Shown: one piece after another, positions 45,680 to 53,313 of the stretch
Position numbering within the stretch: position 1 is the stretch's first letter
Layout: the number at the start of each line of letters is the position of its first letter
Assembly (NCBI GenBank): GCA_029260795.1
Contig: JAJDCO010000094.1
Span: 97,193 to 161,192, forward strand
DNA length: 64,000 nucleotides
Source: Planctomycetota bacterium
GTDB taxonomy: Bacteria > Planctomycetota > OFTM77
Direction: 5' to 3'
Notes under the pieces: model-generated
Databases searched by the model: none
The model's input: the letters and a program-made list of their open reading frames with translations, nothing else
What the model was told of the DNA's origin: nothing
Program-made: the position numbers and the translations under genes

Positions 45680-46909
45680 ATGATTCCCTTCGAGCAGTCC
45701 CAAGAACTCCTGGCCGGCATACCGATCACCCTTCGCACCGAACGCGTCTCGTTGATCGATGCCGCGGGGCGCGTCTGTGCCGCCGACGTCGCCCTCGACC
45801 GCGATCAGCCGGGCTTCGATCGCGCGACGATGGATGGCTATGCGCTCTGCCTCGAAGGGGATCGCGACCGCTTCGACGTCGTCGGCACCGTGCTCGCCGG
45901 ACAAACGTTTGAAGGCTCGCTCCAGCCCGGCCAAGCGGTGCGCATCATGACGGGAGCGCCTTGCCCAGCAAACGTCTCCGTCGTGCCAATCGAGCTCACG
46001 GATCGCGGAGAATCGCAGGTCCACATCATGGAGGCGAAGGCTCTCCAGCCGGGCCGCAACATCGCCTGGCGCGGCGAGGACGGCCATCGAGGAGACATCG
46101 TGATCGCCGCCGGCACGCGCCTGGGCCCCGCGAATCTCTCGGCGGCCGCCATGGCGGGCGCGACCGAGCTCGAGATCGCCGTCGACCCGCGCGTCGCGAT
46201 CGTCACGACGGGCGACGAGGTGGGACGCACCGATGCGGCCGGCATCGCCGACAGCAACGGACCGCTGCTGGAGTCCTTTCTCCGAGCGCTGCACTGCGCG
46301 GTTCGCCGCGAGCATGCCCGTGACGACGAGGGCGCCCTCGAAGAGACACTCGCCCGCGCCGCCGACGGGAGTGACGTGGTCGTCACCACCGGCGGCGTCA
46401 GCGCCGGAAGCCGCGATCTCGTCCCCGACACCATCGCACGGTTGGGCTTCGAGACCGTCTTCCACAAGGTGGCCGTCCAACCGGGGAAGCCGATCTTGGT
46501 GGCGCGCCGCCCGAACGGGACACTGTTCTTGGGCCTACCTGGCAACCCCGTCAGCGTGCTGGCGACGGCTCACCTCTTCCTTTTGCCGGTCCTTCGCCGT
46601 CTCACCGGGCAAGGGCCCAACCCGTGGCGACGGTTGCCGATCGCGTGCGAGTGGCAACATCCCGGCCAACGGCACCTTTTCCTCCCGGCCGCCTTGGAGG
46701 ACGAAGGGGTGCTCCCGGTGCGATGGAACGGGAGTGGCGACCTCCTGGCCGCCGCGACCGGAGATGGGCTGGTCGACCTGCCGGCAGAGACGAACTGGAA
46801 GCGCGGCGAATTGATATCGTTCCTGCCCTATGTGGGTCATACACTGGGCGACCGAGCGCAGCTGCCTCCGCGAGCGGAGCTGCCTCCGCGAGCGGAGCGG
46901 GCGAGCTGA
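45680..46909 (+). CDS. moeA: Molybdopterin molybdenumtransferase MoeA
   Basis: This is a 409-aa enzyme that inserts molybdenum into adenylated molybdopterin. Recognisable parts are RATMDGYALC, the gephyrin-like QAVRIMTGAPCPANVSVVPI, RVAIVTTGDEVG, VVVTTGGVSAGSRD, KVAVQPGKPILVARR and FLGLPGNPVSVLAT. ATG 45680 matches the expected N-terminus (IPFEQSQELLAGIP). The frame open upstream to 45584 is not needed. The last residues (RAELPPRAERAS) are encoded by short tandem repeats. The mogA-like gene follows 36 bases later, so molybdenum cofactor maturation steps are grouped. Confidence 0.94.
   Translation: MIPFEQSQELLAGIPITLRTERVSLIDAAGRVCAADVALDRDQPGFDRATMDGYALCLEGDRDRFDVVGTVLAGQTFEGSLQPGQAVRIMTGAPCPANVSVVPIELTDRGESQVHIMEAKALQPGRNIAWRGEDGHRGDIVIAAGTRLGPANLSAAAMAGATELEIAVDPRVAIVTTGDEVGRTDAAGIADSNGPLLESFLRALHCAVRREHARDDEGALEETLARAADGSDVVVTTGGVSAGSRDLVPDTIARLGFETVFHKVAVQPGKPILVARRPNGTLFLGLPGNPVSVLATAHLFLLPVLRRLTGQGPNPWRRLPIACEWQHPGQRHLFLPAALEDEGVLPVRWNGSGDLLAAATGDGLVDLPAETNWKRGELISFLPYVGHTLGDRAQLPPRAELPPRAERAS
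46854..46889 (+). repeat. Two 18-bp tandem repeats at the moeA 3' end
   Basis: GAGCGCAGCTGCCTCCGC (46854-46871) and GAGCGGAGCTGCCTCCGC (46872-46889) are adjacent, and a partial third unit follows. Each CTCCGCGAGCGGAG junction can form a small hairpin. Confidence 0.7.
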
Positions 46910-46945
46910 CGGAGCGACGACCGAAAGAGGCATGAGGACACGGGG

Positions 46946-47482
46946 ATGGGGACCGAAGCAAAGATCGGCATATTGACCGTTTCTGACCGCGCGAGCCGCG
47001 GTGAGTACGAGGATCTGGGCGGCCCGGCGATCGAGGCCACTTTCCGCGAGTACCTGACGAGCCCTTGGCTGCCGGAGTACCGCGTGATCCCGGACGTTCG
47101 ACGAGACATCGAGCACGTCTTGCGCGAGCTGGCCGACGACGTCGGCTGCGACCTGATCGTGACGACCGGCGGGACGGGACCCGCGGTCCGCGACGTGACG
47201 CCGGAGGCGACCGAAGAGGTCTGCGAGAAGATGATGCCGGGCTTCGGCGAGCTGATGCGGACGGTATCGTTGCAGTACGTACCAACGGCGATCCTGTCGC
47301 GACAGACGGCCGGCATTCGTGGCAAGGCGTTGATCGTCAACCTGCCGGGCAAGCCGAGCGCCATTCGTCAGTGCCTCGACGCGGTGTTTCCCGCGATCCC
47401 TTATTGCCTCGACCTGATCGGTGCCGCCTTCCTCGAGGCCGACCCTAACGTCATCGAGGTCTTCCGCCCCAAGAAGAAGTGA
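46946..47482 (+). CDS. mog: Molybdopterin adenylyltransferase (MogA/MoaB family)
   Basis: This is a 178-aa protein that activates molybdopterin with AMP before metal insertion. The opening KIGILTVSDRASRGEYEDLG, the signature CDLIVTTGGTGPAVRDVTPE, and LIVNLPGKPSAIRQCLDAVF are all typical of MogA. GAGG lies before ATG 46946. It sits directly after moeA and before metG (43 bases), so all three may share a transcript. Whether it is strictly MogA or MoaB cannot be settled by eye. Confidence 0.92.
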   Translation: MGTEAKIGILTVSDRASRGEYEDLGGPAIEATFREYLTSPWLPEYRVIPDVRRDIEHVLRELADDVGCDLIVTTGGTGPAVRDVTPEATEEVCEKMMPGFGELMRTVSLQYVPTAILSRQTAGIRGKALIVNLPGKPSAIRQCLDAVFPAIPYCLDLIGAAFLEADPNVIEVFRPKKK

Positions 47483-47524
47483 GCCGCTCAGCGGCAGTCC
47501 TGCAATCGAAAGAGCCCCTACCCG

Positions 47525-49540
47525 ATGAGCGACGGCAAGTTCTACGTCACGACCCCGATCTACTACGTCAACTTCAAGCCGCACATCGGCACGAGCTACA
47601 CGACGATCCTGACGGACGTCGCGGCTCGATTCCAACGGTTCCGCGGTGAGCGAGCCCTCCTCGTCACCGGCAGCGACGAGCACAGCCAGAACATCGCCGA
47701 CCTGGCCGAGCAAGCGGGCAAGTCCCCTCTGGAGTACTGCGACGAGATCATCCCCAAGTTCACCGACTGCTGGAAGCTGGTGAACATCCAGGACTATCGC
47801 TTCCAGCGCACGAGTGACCCCAAGCACCATCGCATGGTCCAGAAGTTCTGGCAGCGCATCCACGATCGCGGCGACGTTTACCGCGGGGAGTACTCGGGCT
47901 GGTACCACACCAGCGACAATCGGTACCTCGACCCCGACGAGGTCCCGGAGAATCCCGAGAGCCACCCGCGTCTCAAGCATCTCACCGAAGAGGCGTACTA
48001 CTTCAAGCTCAGTGCGCATCAAGATTGGCTGCTCGAGCTGCACGAGTCGAACCCCGAGCTCGTCATTCCCGACGTCCGGCGCAACGAGATGCTGGCTCGC
48101 ATTCGCGGTGGGCTCCAGGACAGCTGCATCAGCCGCACCTCCACCGACTGGGGCATTCCTCTGCCGTGGGACGAGAAGCACGTCTTCTACGTCTGGGTCG
48201 AGGCGCTGCTCACCTATCTGACCGGGAGCGGCTTCGACATCGATGCCTTCCTGGCCACGATCGACGGGGATCGCTCGTGCGAGGTGCGCGAGCCGCTCTG
48301 GACCACTGAGCGGTCGGACCTGAAGAGCCAGCCCGACGACAACTTCTGGCCCGCCGACCTGCACGTCATGGCCAAGGACATCCCTTGGTTCCACGCCATC
48401 ATCTGGCCCGCCATGCTCCACAGCTTCGGCGCACCGCCGCCCAAGAAGCTGCTCGTGCACGGCTACTGGCAGTTCGACGGCGAGAAGATGAGCAAGAGCC
48501 TCGGCAATGTCGTCGATCCCTACGACGCTTCCGAGCTCGTCGGCGTCGATGGCCTGCGTTACTTCCTGTTACGCGAAGCGGCGGCCGGACGCGATGGCAA
48601 CTTCAACTACGAGGCGCTCGTCCAACGCTACAAGAGCGACCTCGCCAACGATCTGGGCAACCTCGTCCACCGCACCGTCTCGATGCTCCATCAGAGCTTC
48701 GAAGCAAAGGTGCCTCCCAACGAGCAGCCGGGCGTCGTCTCCGAGCTGGAGAACCTCCGCCTCGAGACGATCGAGAAGGTGCTCGAGGACTTCCAGCAGC
48801 TCCGCTACAGCGAGGGCCTGCAAGCTCTCTGGGCCTTGATCCGGCTCGGCAACCAGACGATCGAGCAGTTCCGGCCCTGGGAGCTGAAGAAGAAGCCCGA
48901 GCGGCGCGCCGAGATCGGATCGGTCTTCTACGGACTCCTTCAAGCCATTCGGACTATCTGCCTCCTGACCTATCCGGTGATCCCGGGTTCGTGCAACCGG
49001 TTCTGGAGCATCCTCGGTCTCGACGGAACGCTCGAGGAGCAGCGCGAGGACGCCTTGCGAGCGGAGATCCCGGCCGGCCATGCGTTGCAAAAGAGCGAGG
49101 TCGTCTTCGAGCGCATCGACGACAAGCTCAAGGCAGCCCAGAAAGAGGAGCCGAAGAGCGCGAAGAAGAAGCCGGCCGCCGAGCCGTCGGCCCAGAGCGA
49201 AGAGGCGGGCGCGGGTCTCATTCAGATCGGGGACTTCGGCAAGGTCGAGCTGCGCATCGCCGAGGTGCTCTCTGCCGAGAAGATCGAGAAGGCTGATCGA
49301 TTGCTCAAGCTGCGCATCCACGACGGCGAGCGCGAGCGTCAGATCGTGGCCGGCATCGCCGAGCACTACGCACCCGACGACTTGCTCGGCAAGAAGGTGG
49401 TGCTCGTGGCCAACCTCAAGCCGGCCAAGCTGCGTGGCTTGATCTCGGAAGGCATGCTCCTCGCCGGCACCGACAGCGAAGGCAAGCTGAGCCTCGTCAC
49501 TCCCGAGCGCGACATCCGGCCCGGCGCCCGAGTCAAGTGA
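47525..49540 (+). CDS. metG: Methionyl-tRNA synthetase
   Basis: This is a 671-aa class I synthetase. The HIGH-type motif is in NFKPHIGTSYTTILTD, the catalytic core has LVTGSDEHSQNI, and the KMSKS loop is FDGEKMSKSLGN. The C-terminal ~110 residues, after a lysine/alanine-rich linker, are the tRNA-binding OB fold (IQIGDFGKVELRIAEVLSAE...). The connective region between ~125 and 160 (YSGWYHTSDNRYLDPDEVPE) has no CXXC knuckles, so this is a zinc-free type. It overlaps the RNase H gene by one base (TGATG). Confidence 0.96.
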   Translation: MSDGKFYVTTPIYYVNFKPHIGTSYTTILTDVAARFQRFRGERALLVTGSDEHSQNIADLAEQAGKSPLEYCDEIIPKFTDCWKLVNIQDYRFQRTSDPKHHRMVQKFWQRIHDRGDVYRGEYSGWYHTSDNRYLDPDEVPENPESHPRLKHLTEEAYYFKLSAHQDWLLELHESNPELVIPDVRRNEMLARIRGGLQDSCISRTSTDWGIPLPWDEKHVFYVWVEALLTYLTGSGFDIDAFLATIDGDRSCEVREPLWTTERSDLKSQPDDNFWPADLHVMAKDIPWFHAIIWPAMLHSFGAPPPKKLLVHGYWQFDGEKMSKSLGNVVDPYDASELVGVDGLRYFLLREAAAGRDGNFNYEALVQRYKSDLANDLGNLVHRTVSMLHQSFEAKVPPNEQPGVVSELENLRLETIEKVLEDFQQLRYSEGLQALWALIRLGNQTIEQFRPWELKKKPERRAEIGSVFYGLLQAIRTICLLTYPVIPGSCNRFWSILGLDGTLEEQREDALRAEIPAGHALQKSEVVFERIDDKLKAAQKEEPKSAKKKPAAEPSAQSEEAGAGLIQIGDFGKVELRIAEVLSAEKIEKADRLLKLRIHDGERERQIVAGIAEHYAPDDLLGKKVVLVANLKPAKLRGLISEGMLLAGTDSEGKLSLVTPERDIRPGARVK

Positions 49541-50499
49541 TGGGAAACCGTCCAACCATTTCCATCTACACCGACGGTGGTGCCGATCCCAACCCCGGTG
49601 ACGGTGGTTGGGGCGCCGTGCTCCTGCCGCCCGAAGAGCCGGCGAAGGAGATATGCGGCGGCGAGCCGAAGACGACCAACAACCGCATGGAGATGATGGC
49701 CGCGATCGAAGCGCTGTCGGCCCTGAAGAAGCCGCACGTCATCGACCTTCACACCGACTCTCAGTACCTCAAGAATGGGATTACGAAGTGGATCTCCGGC
49801 TGGAAGCGCCGCGGTTGGAAGAAGTCCAACGGCGAGCCCGTGCTCAATGAAGACCTGTGGCGACGTCTCGACTCCGTCACCTCGAAGCACGAGATTCGCT
49901 GGCACTGGGTCAAGGGGCATTCGGGCGATCGCTGGAACGAGCGTGCCGATCAGCTGGCGACCGAGGGCCGTCAGAGGGCACGGTCCAGACGGGGGGGGAA
50001 GCGCGCAGCCTCCGACACGGCGGAGCCGAGTGTCGAGCCTCCTCGCACGCCAAAGCAAGAGGTGCCCGAGGGCGCGGCCCAAGTGTACTTCAAGGTCTGC
50101 GCGCAGCGCGGCCGTGAAGGCTGGGCCGTCGGCATTCGTGGCCTGCCGAAGTCGCGCGTCCTCGCCCAGGCCGAGCCCCGGGCGAGCTCGAATCTCCTGG
50201 GCTTGCTGGCGATCATCCACGCCCTCGAGGTCGTCCCGAAGAAGCAGCCGGTCGTGATCTACGCTCGCAGCGACTACCTGCGCCTCGGTGCCACACAGTG
50301 GCTCGTCGGCTGGAAGAAGCGGGGCTGGAAGACCAAGGACGGCAAGGTCGTCTCCAATCGGGATGCTTGGGTCCGCCTGGACGCCCTCTTGCAGAGCCAC
50401 ACCGTCACCTGGGACTCGATCCCCGACAGCGAGATTCCGAACGCCGAGCTTTTGGAATCCCTGGCTCTCCAAGCGGGCGAGCAACGATTGCGAGGCTGA
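49540..50499 (+). CDS. Ribonuclease HI with a second, degenerate RNase H-like domain
   Basis: Residues 1-~145 are a complete RNase HI that cuts RNA in RNA-DNA hybrids. The catalytic acids are in IYTDGGADPNPGDGGWGAVL, NNRMEMMAAIEAL and DLHTDSQYLKNG, with the His/Asp pair in VKGHSGDRWNERADQLA. After a basic linker, residues ~180-319 repeat the same fold. LGATQWLVGWKKRGWKTKDG mirrors KNGITKWISGWKRRGWKKSN. In the repeat, however, the acids are lost: YARSDY for HTDSQY, SSNLLGLLAIIHALE for NNRMEMMAAIEAL, and PDSEIPNAELL for GDRWNERADQL. The second half is therefore probably a non-catalytic nucleic-acid or protein-binding copy. The start is ATG 49540, overlapping the metG stop. Confidence 0.9.
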   Translation: MGNRPTISIYTDGGADPNPGDGGWGAVLLPPEEPAKEICGGEPKTTNNRMEMMAAIEALSALKKPHVIDLHTDSQYLKNGITKWISGWKRRGWKKSNGEPVLNEDLWRRLDSVTSKHEIRWHWVKGHSGDRWNERADQLATEGRQRARSRRGGKRAASDTAEPSVEPPRTPKQEVPEGAAQVYFKVCAQRGREGWAVGIRGLPKSRVLAQAEPRASSNLLGLLAIIHALEVVPKKQPVVIYARSDYLRLGATQWLVGWKKRGWKTKDGKVVSNRDAWVRLDALLQSHTVTWDSIPDSEIPNAELLESLALQAGEQRLRG

Positions 50500-50648
50500 C
50501 GCCACCGAGACGGCTCTCGAGTTGCTGAAGGCTTTTTCGTCCCGGCACGAATCGTCCGCCCGGTGCCGCCCGGCGTCGCGGCAGCGTGAATCGACGGCGT
50601 AAACTTGTTTCGCCTCCGTGAAACCCCTTGAATCGAAGGCCTGACCGC

Positions 50649-52367
50649 GTGCCCAAACGACCCCTTCCTCACATCCTGTCGTTGTTGGTCCTCCTCAGCC
50701 TCTTGGGTCTGCTGCTCACGGCGCCCTCGGATGCCGGGGCTCAAGAGGAGCCCGATGCCGAGGACCCGGCACTCAAGCCGGGCTTTGCCTTGGCGCTCGT
50801 CTGCTCGTCGTGCCATGCGACGTCACCCCAGGCAACGGCCATGCGGGATTCCGCGGGTCGCCCCATTGCGCCCTACGAGCTCTGGCAAGGCACGATGAAG
50901 GCGAACTCTGCGCGCGATCCCTTCTGGAAAGCGATGGTGGCCGCCGAGGTGGCCTCCACCCCGTCCCGCAAGGCCGAGATCGAAGCGAAGTGCCTTCGAT
51001 GTCACACTCCGATGGCTTCGGTCATCGCCGAGAATCGCGGCATCTCGATGTCCCGAGAGCTCCTCGCCGAGCCTGAATCCAACTTCGGATTGGCGGGCCG
51101 CGACGGTGTCTCGTGCACGAGCTGCCACCAGATCCTCCCGGACAACCTGGGCACCGAGGCGAGCTTCGACGGTGGATTCGAGATCGGACCGTCCCGAAGG
51201 ATCTTCGGTCCCCACGCCGATCCATTCACGATGCCGATGCAGCGCCTGTCGAGCTTCACGCCCACCCAGAGCGAGCACGTGCTGGACTCGGCACTTTGCG
51301 GAAGCTGCCACACTCTGATGACTCATCCCTTCTCACCGGACGGCGAGGCTTCACCGGCCGAGTTCATCGAGCAGGCACCCTACCTCGAATGGCGCAACTC
51401 GGTCTTCAGCGATGAGGCCGAGAACCCGGGTCCGGAGGCACGAAGCTGTCAGGATTGCCACCTCCCGACCGTCGACGAGGACGGCAATCCGATCCGCACT
51501 CGACTGGCGCACAACCCCGCCGGGTTCGACTTTGGTGCCATCGAGCCGCGCAGCCGCTACGGACGCCATCTCTTCGTCGGCGGCAATACGTTCGTGCCCG
51601 AGCTGCTCAAGAAGCACGCGGAGGAGCTGGGCGTCGAGGCGCCGGCCGCGGCATTCGATGCGACGATCACGGCCGCGCGGGGCCAGCTGCGAAACGACAC
51701 GGCCTCGTTGGCTTTCGGAGAATCGCGGCGACAGGACGACCACGTGATCGTGCCACTCACGATCGAGAACCGGGCTGGACACAAGCTGCCCTCGGCGTAC
51801 CCGAGCCGGCGCGTGTTCCTGCAAGTGCGCGTGACGGATGCCGAGGGTGAGGTGCTCTTGGCCGCGGGCGAGCGCGATCCGCGAGGGCGCCTGCTGGGAG
51901 GAGATGGGAATCCACTCGCGGCCGAGCTCGCCGGCGGACCGATCCATCCCCACCGGCAGCGGGTCGACTCGAGCGAGTCAGTCGCGATTTGGGAAGCGGT
52001 GATGTCCGACGAGGCCGGCCGGCCGACCTTCCGGCTCTTGAGGGCCCATCACTACCTGAAAGATGACCGACTTCTTCCCCGGGGCTGGCGCTCGGATCAT
52101 GCCGAAGCGGCTCGCACCGCTCCGGCCGGGCTCAACGGTGATACCGACTTCACCGGGGGTGGCGACCGAGTCGAGATCGTCTTCGCCGAAGGCTCCGGCC
52201 CCTACCGCGTCGAAGCCAAGCTGTGGTATCAGACGATCAGTCCCCGCTTCGCCGCCGAGCTGTTCGAGATCGAGGCTCCCGAGATCCGTGCCTTCGAGCG
52301 CATGGTGGATGGGCTCGAGAGCTGGCCGACCGAGCGGGTGGCCGAGGCGAGCACGACCATCGACTGA
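50649..52367 (+). CDS. Exported five-heme cytochrome c protein
   Basis: This is a 572-aa protein with a signal peptide (ILSLLVLLSLLGLLL, cleavage near AGAQE) and five CXXCH haem motifs in the first half: CSSCH, CLRCH, CTSCH, CGSCH and CQDCH. The second half has no haems and looks beta-rich (DDHVIVPLTIENRAGHKLPS), similar to the C-terminal part of planctomycete-type multihaem cytochromes that follows the phrase AGHKLPS. I chose the GTG at 50649. A TTG at 50628 is in frame but adds only charged residues. It probably carries electrons in the periplasm, and its partner is unknown. Confidence 0.85.
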   Translation: MPKRPLPHILSLLVLLSLLGLLLTAPSDAGAQEEPDAEDPALKPGFALALVCSSCHATSPQATAMRDSAGRPIAPYELWQGTMKANSARDPFWKAMVAAEVASTPSRKAEIEAKCLRCHTPMASVIAENRGISMSRELLAEPESNFGLAGRDGVSCTSCHQILPDNLGTEASFDGGFEIGPSRRIFGPHADPFTMPMQRLSSFTPTQSEHVLDSALCGSCHTLMTHPFSPDGEASPAEFIEQAPYLEWRNSVFSDEAENPGPEARSCQDCHLPTVDEDGNPIRTRLAHNPAGFDFGAIEPRSRYGRHLFVGGNTFVPELLKKHAEELGVEAPAAAFDATITAARGQLRNDTASLAFGESRRQDDHVIVPLTIENRAGHKLPSAYPSRRVFLQVRVTDAEGEVLLAAGERDPRGRLLGGDGNPLAAELAGGPIHPHRQRVDSSESVAIWEAVMSDEAGRPTFRLLRAHHYLKDDRLLPRGWRSDHAEAARTAPAGLNGDTDFTGGGDRVEIVFAEGSGPYRVEAKLWYQTISPRFAAELFEIEAPEIRAFERMVDGLESWPTERVAEASTTID

Positions 52368-52481
52368 TCGCATTCGTGAGCTGCGAGCGGGAGCGCCGGC
52401 CGTGAAGTGAAAGTGAAGCCGAGTAAGCGTTAGTATGACGGACAACGACTCGGCTTCCGACCCCTCTCTTCGAGGTGCCTC

Positions 52482-52976
52482 ATGCTCCACCGCGGCCTCG
52501 GATGGCTGACGGCGCTCGCGCTGATCGTCCCCTCTTGCAACGACCCCCGTCCTGAGCCCGACTTTGCCGCGCAATCACCCGCGGTCGAGGTCACGAATCT
52601 CGAGCTCGGCATTCGAACGTCGATCTGGCGATCCCAGGGAGGACGTCGCTATGACGTCCATGTCTACTCGTTCGAGCCGGTGACTCGGGCCAACGCTGTG
52701 GGCCGCCGCATTCCCGCCACGGGGACTGTACGTGCATACCTCGATCGCAACGCCGATGGGCGCTACACGCCCGGTGTCGACGATCTCGACGAGCGCATCG
52801 AGCTGACGCCGGCGGCAGCAGATGCGAAGGAACCCGAACGCGTGCTCGCCGGAGAGTTGCTCCCACCGCCAGTCTGGCGAGAGTCGGAGCCGCTCTCGTT
52901 CGAGATCGACCTCCAAGACGAGCAGGGCAAGGTCGTCCTTTCGTTCAGCTTCCGCATTCCTCGCCTGGCCCGCTGA
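52482..52976 (+). CDS. Small lipoprotein with a calcium-loop-like segment
   Basis: This is a 164-aa protein from ATG 52482 with a lipoprotein signal ending LIVPSC. The mature part is beta-rich. It contains DRNADGRYTPGVDDLDE, which resembles an EF-hand or dockerin-type calcium loop. No named family is recognised. It follows the five-heme cytochrome by 114 bases on the same strand and may be co-expressed with it. Confidence 0.65.
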   Translation: MLHRGLGWLTALALIVPSCNDPRPEPDFAAQSPAVEVTNLELGIRTSIWRSQGGRRYDVHVYSFEPVTRANAVGRRIPATGTVRAYLDRNADGRYTPGVDDLDERIELTPAAADAKEPERVLAGELLPPPVWRESEPLSFEIDLQDEQGKVVLSFSFRIPRLAR

Positions 52977-53313
52977 CCGGGCGCTCACGGACGCAGCGCC
53001 CCACAGCCGTCCACGCCGACTTCAAGATCTGAACGTTGGACGCGAAGCCCGGGTTACAGGTACGTTCATTTGTTCAAACCGCTCCTACCGTCTCGCGCTC
53101 GGGGCGGCATCAGAGGTGACCGCTCTCTCAGCTAGGTTGTCCAAAGGCAGCCCGACCCGTCGTTGCGCGACGACAGAGACGGAGCGACGTGACGAGCTCC
53201 GTTCGCGTCTCTGGTGGTTGCTGCGGCGACCGCCGAGGGTCTGGACACCTCGTTTGGCAACGAACGGCAGGCTCAAGCCGGGCCTCCGAGGAGCTCGGCG
53301 TAGACGCCGTGGC
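52977..53313. other. Gap between convergent genes with a repeat fragment
   Basis: No gene is evident in these 337 bp. A partial copy of the dispersed repeat lies at 53183-53214. The rest shows no hairpin with a T-run. Confidence 0.45.
53183..53214 (+). repeat. Dispersed intergenic repeat, partial copy D
   Basis: GCGACGTGACGAGCTCCGTT followed by CGCGTCTCTG repeats exactly the corresponding segment of copy A at 22185-22290, including the GAGC variant that copies B and C lack. Confidence 0.75.

Noticed and set aside
46535..48460. Open minus-strand frame of 641 codons across moeA, mog and metG
   Set aside because: Three well-recognised genes are on the opposite strand, and the antisense product has no motif.
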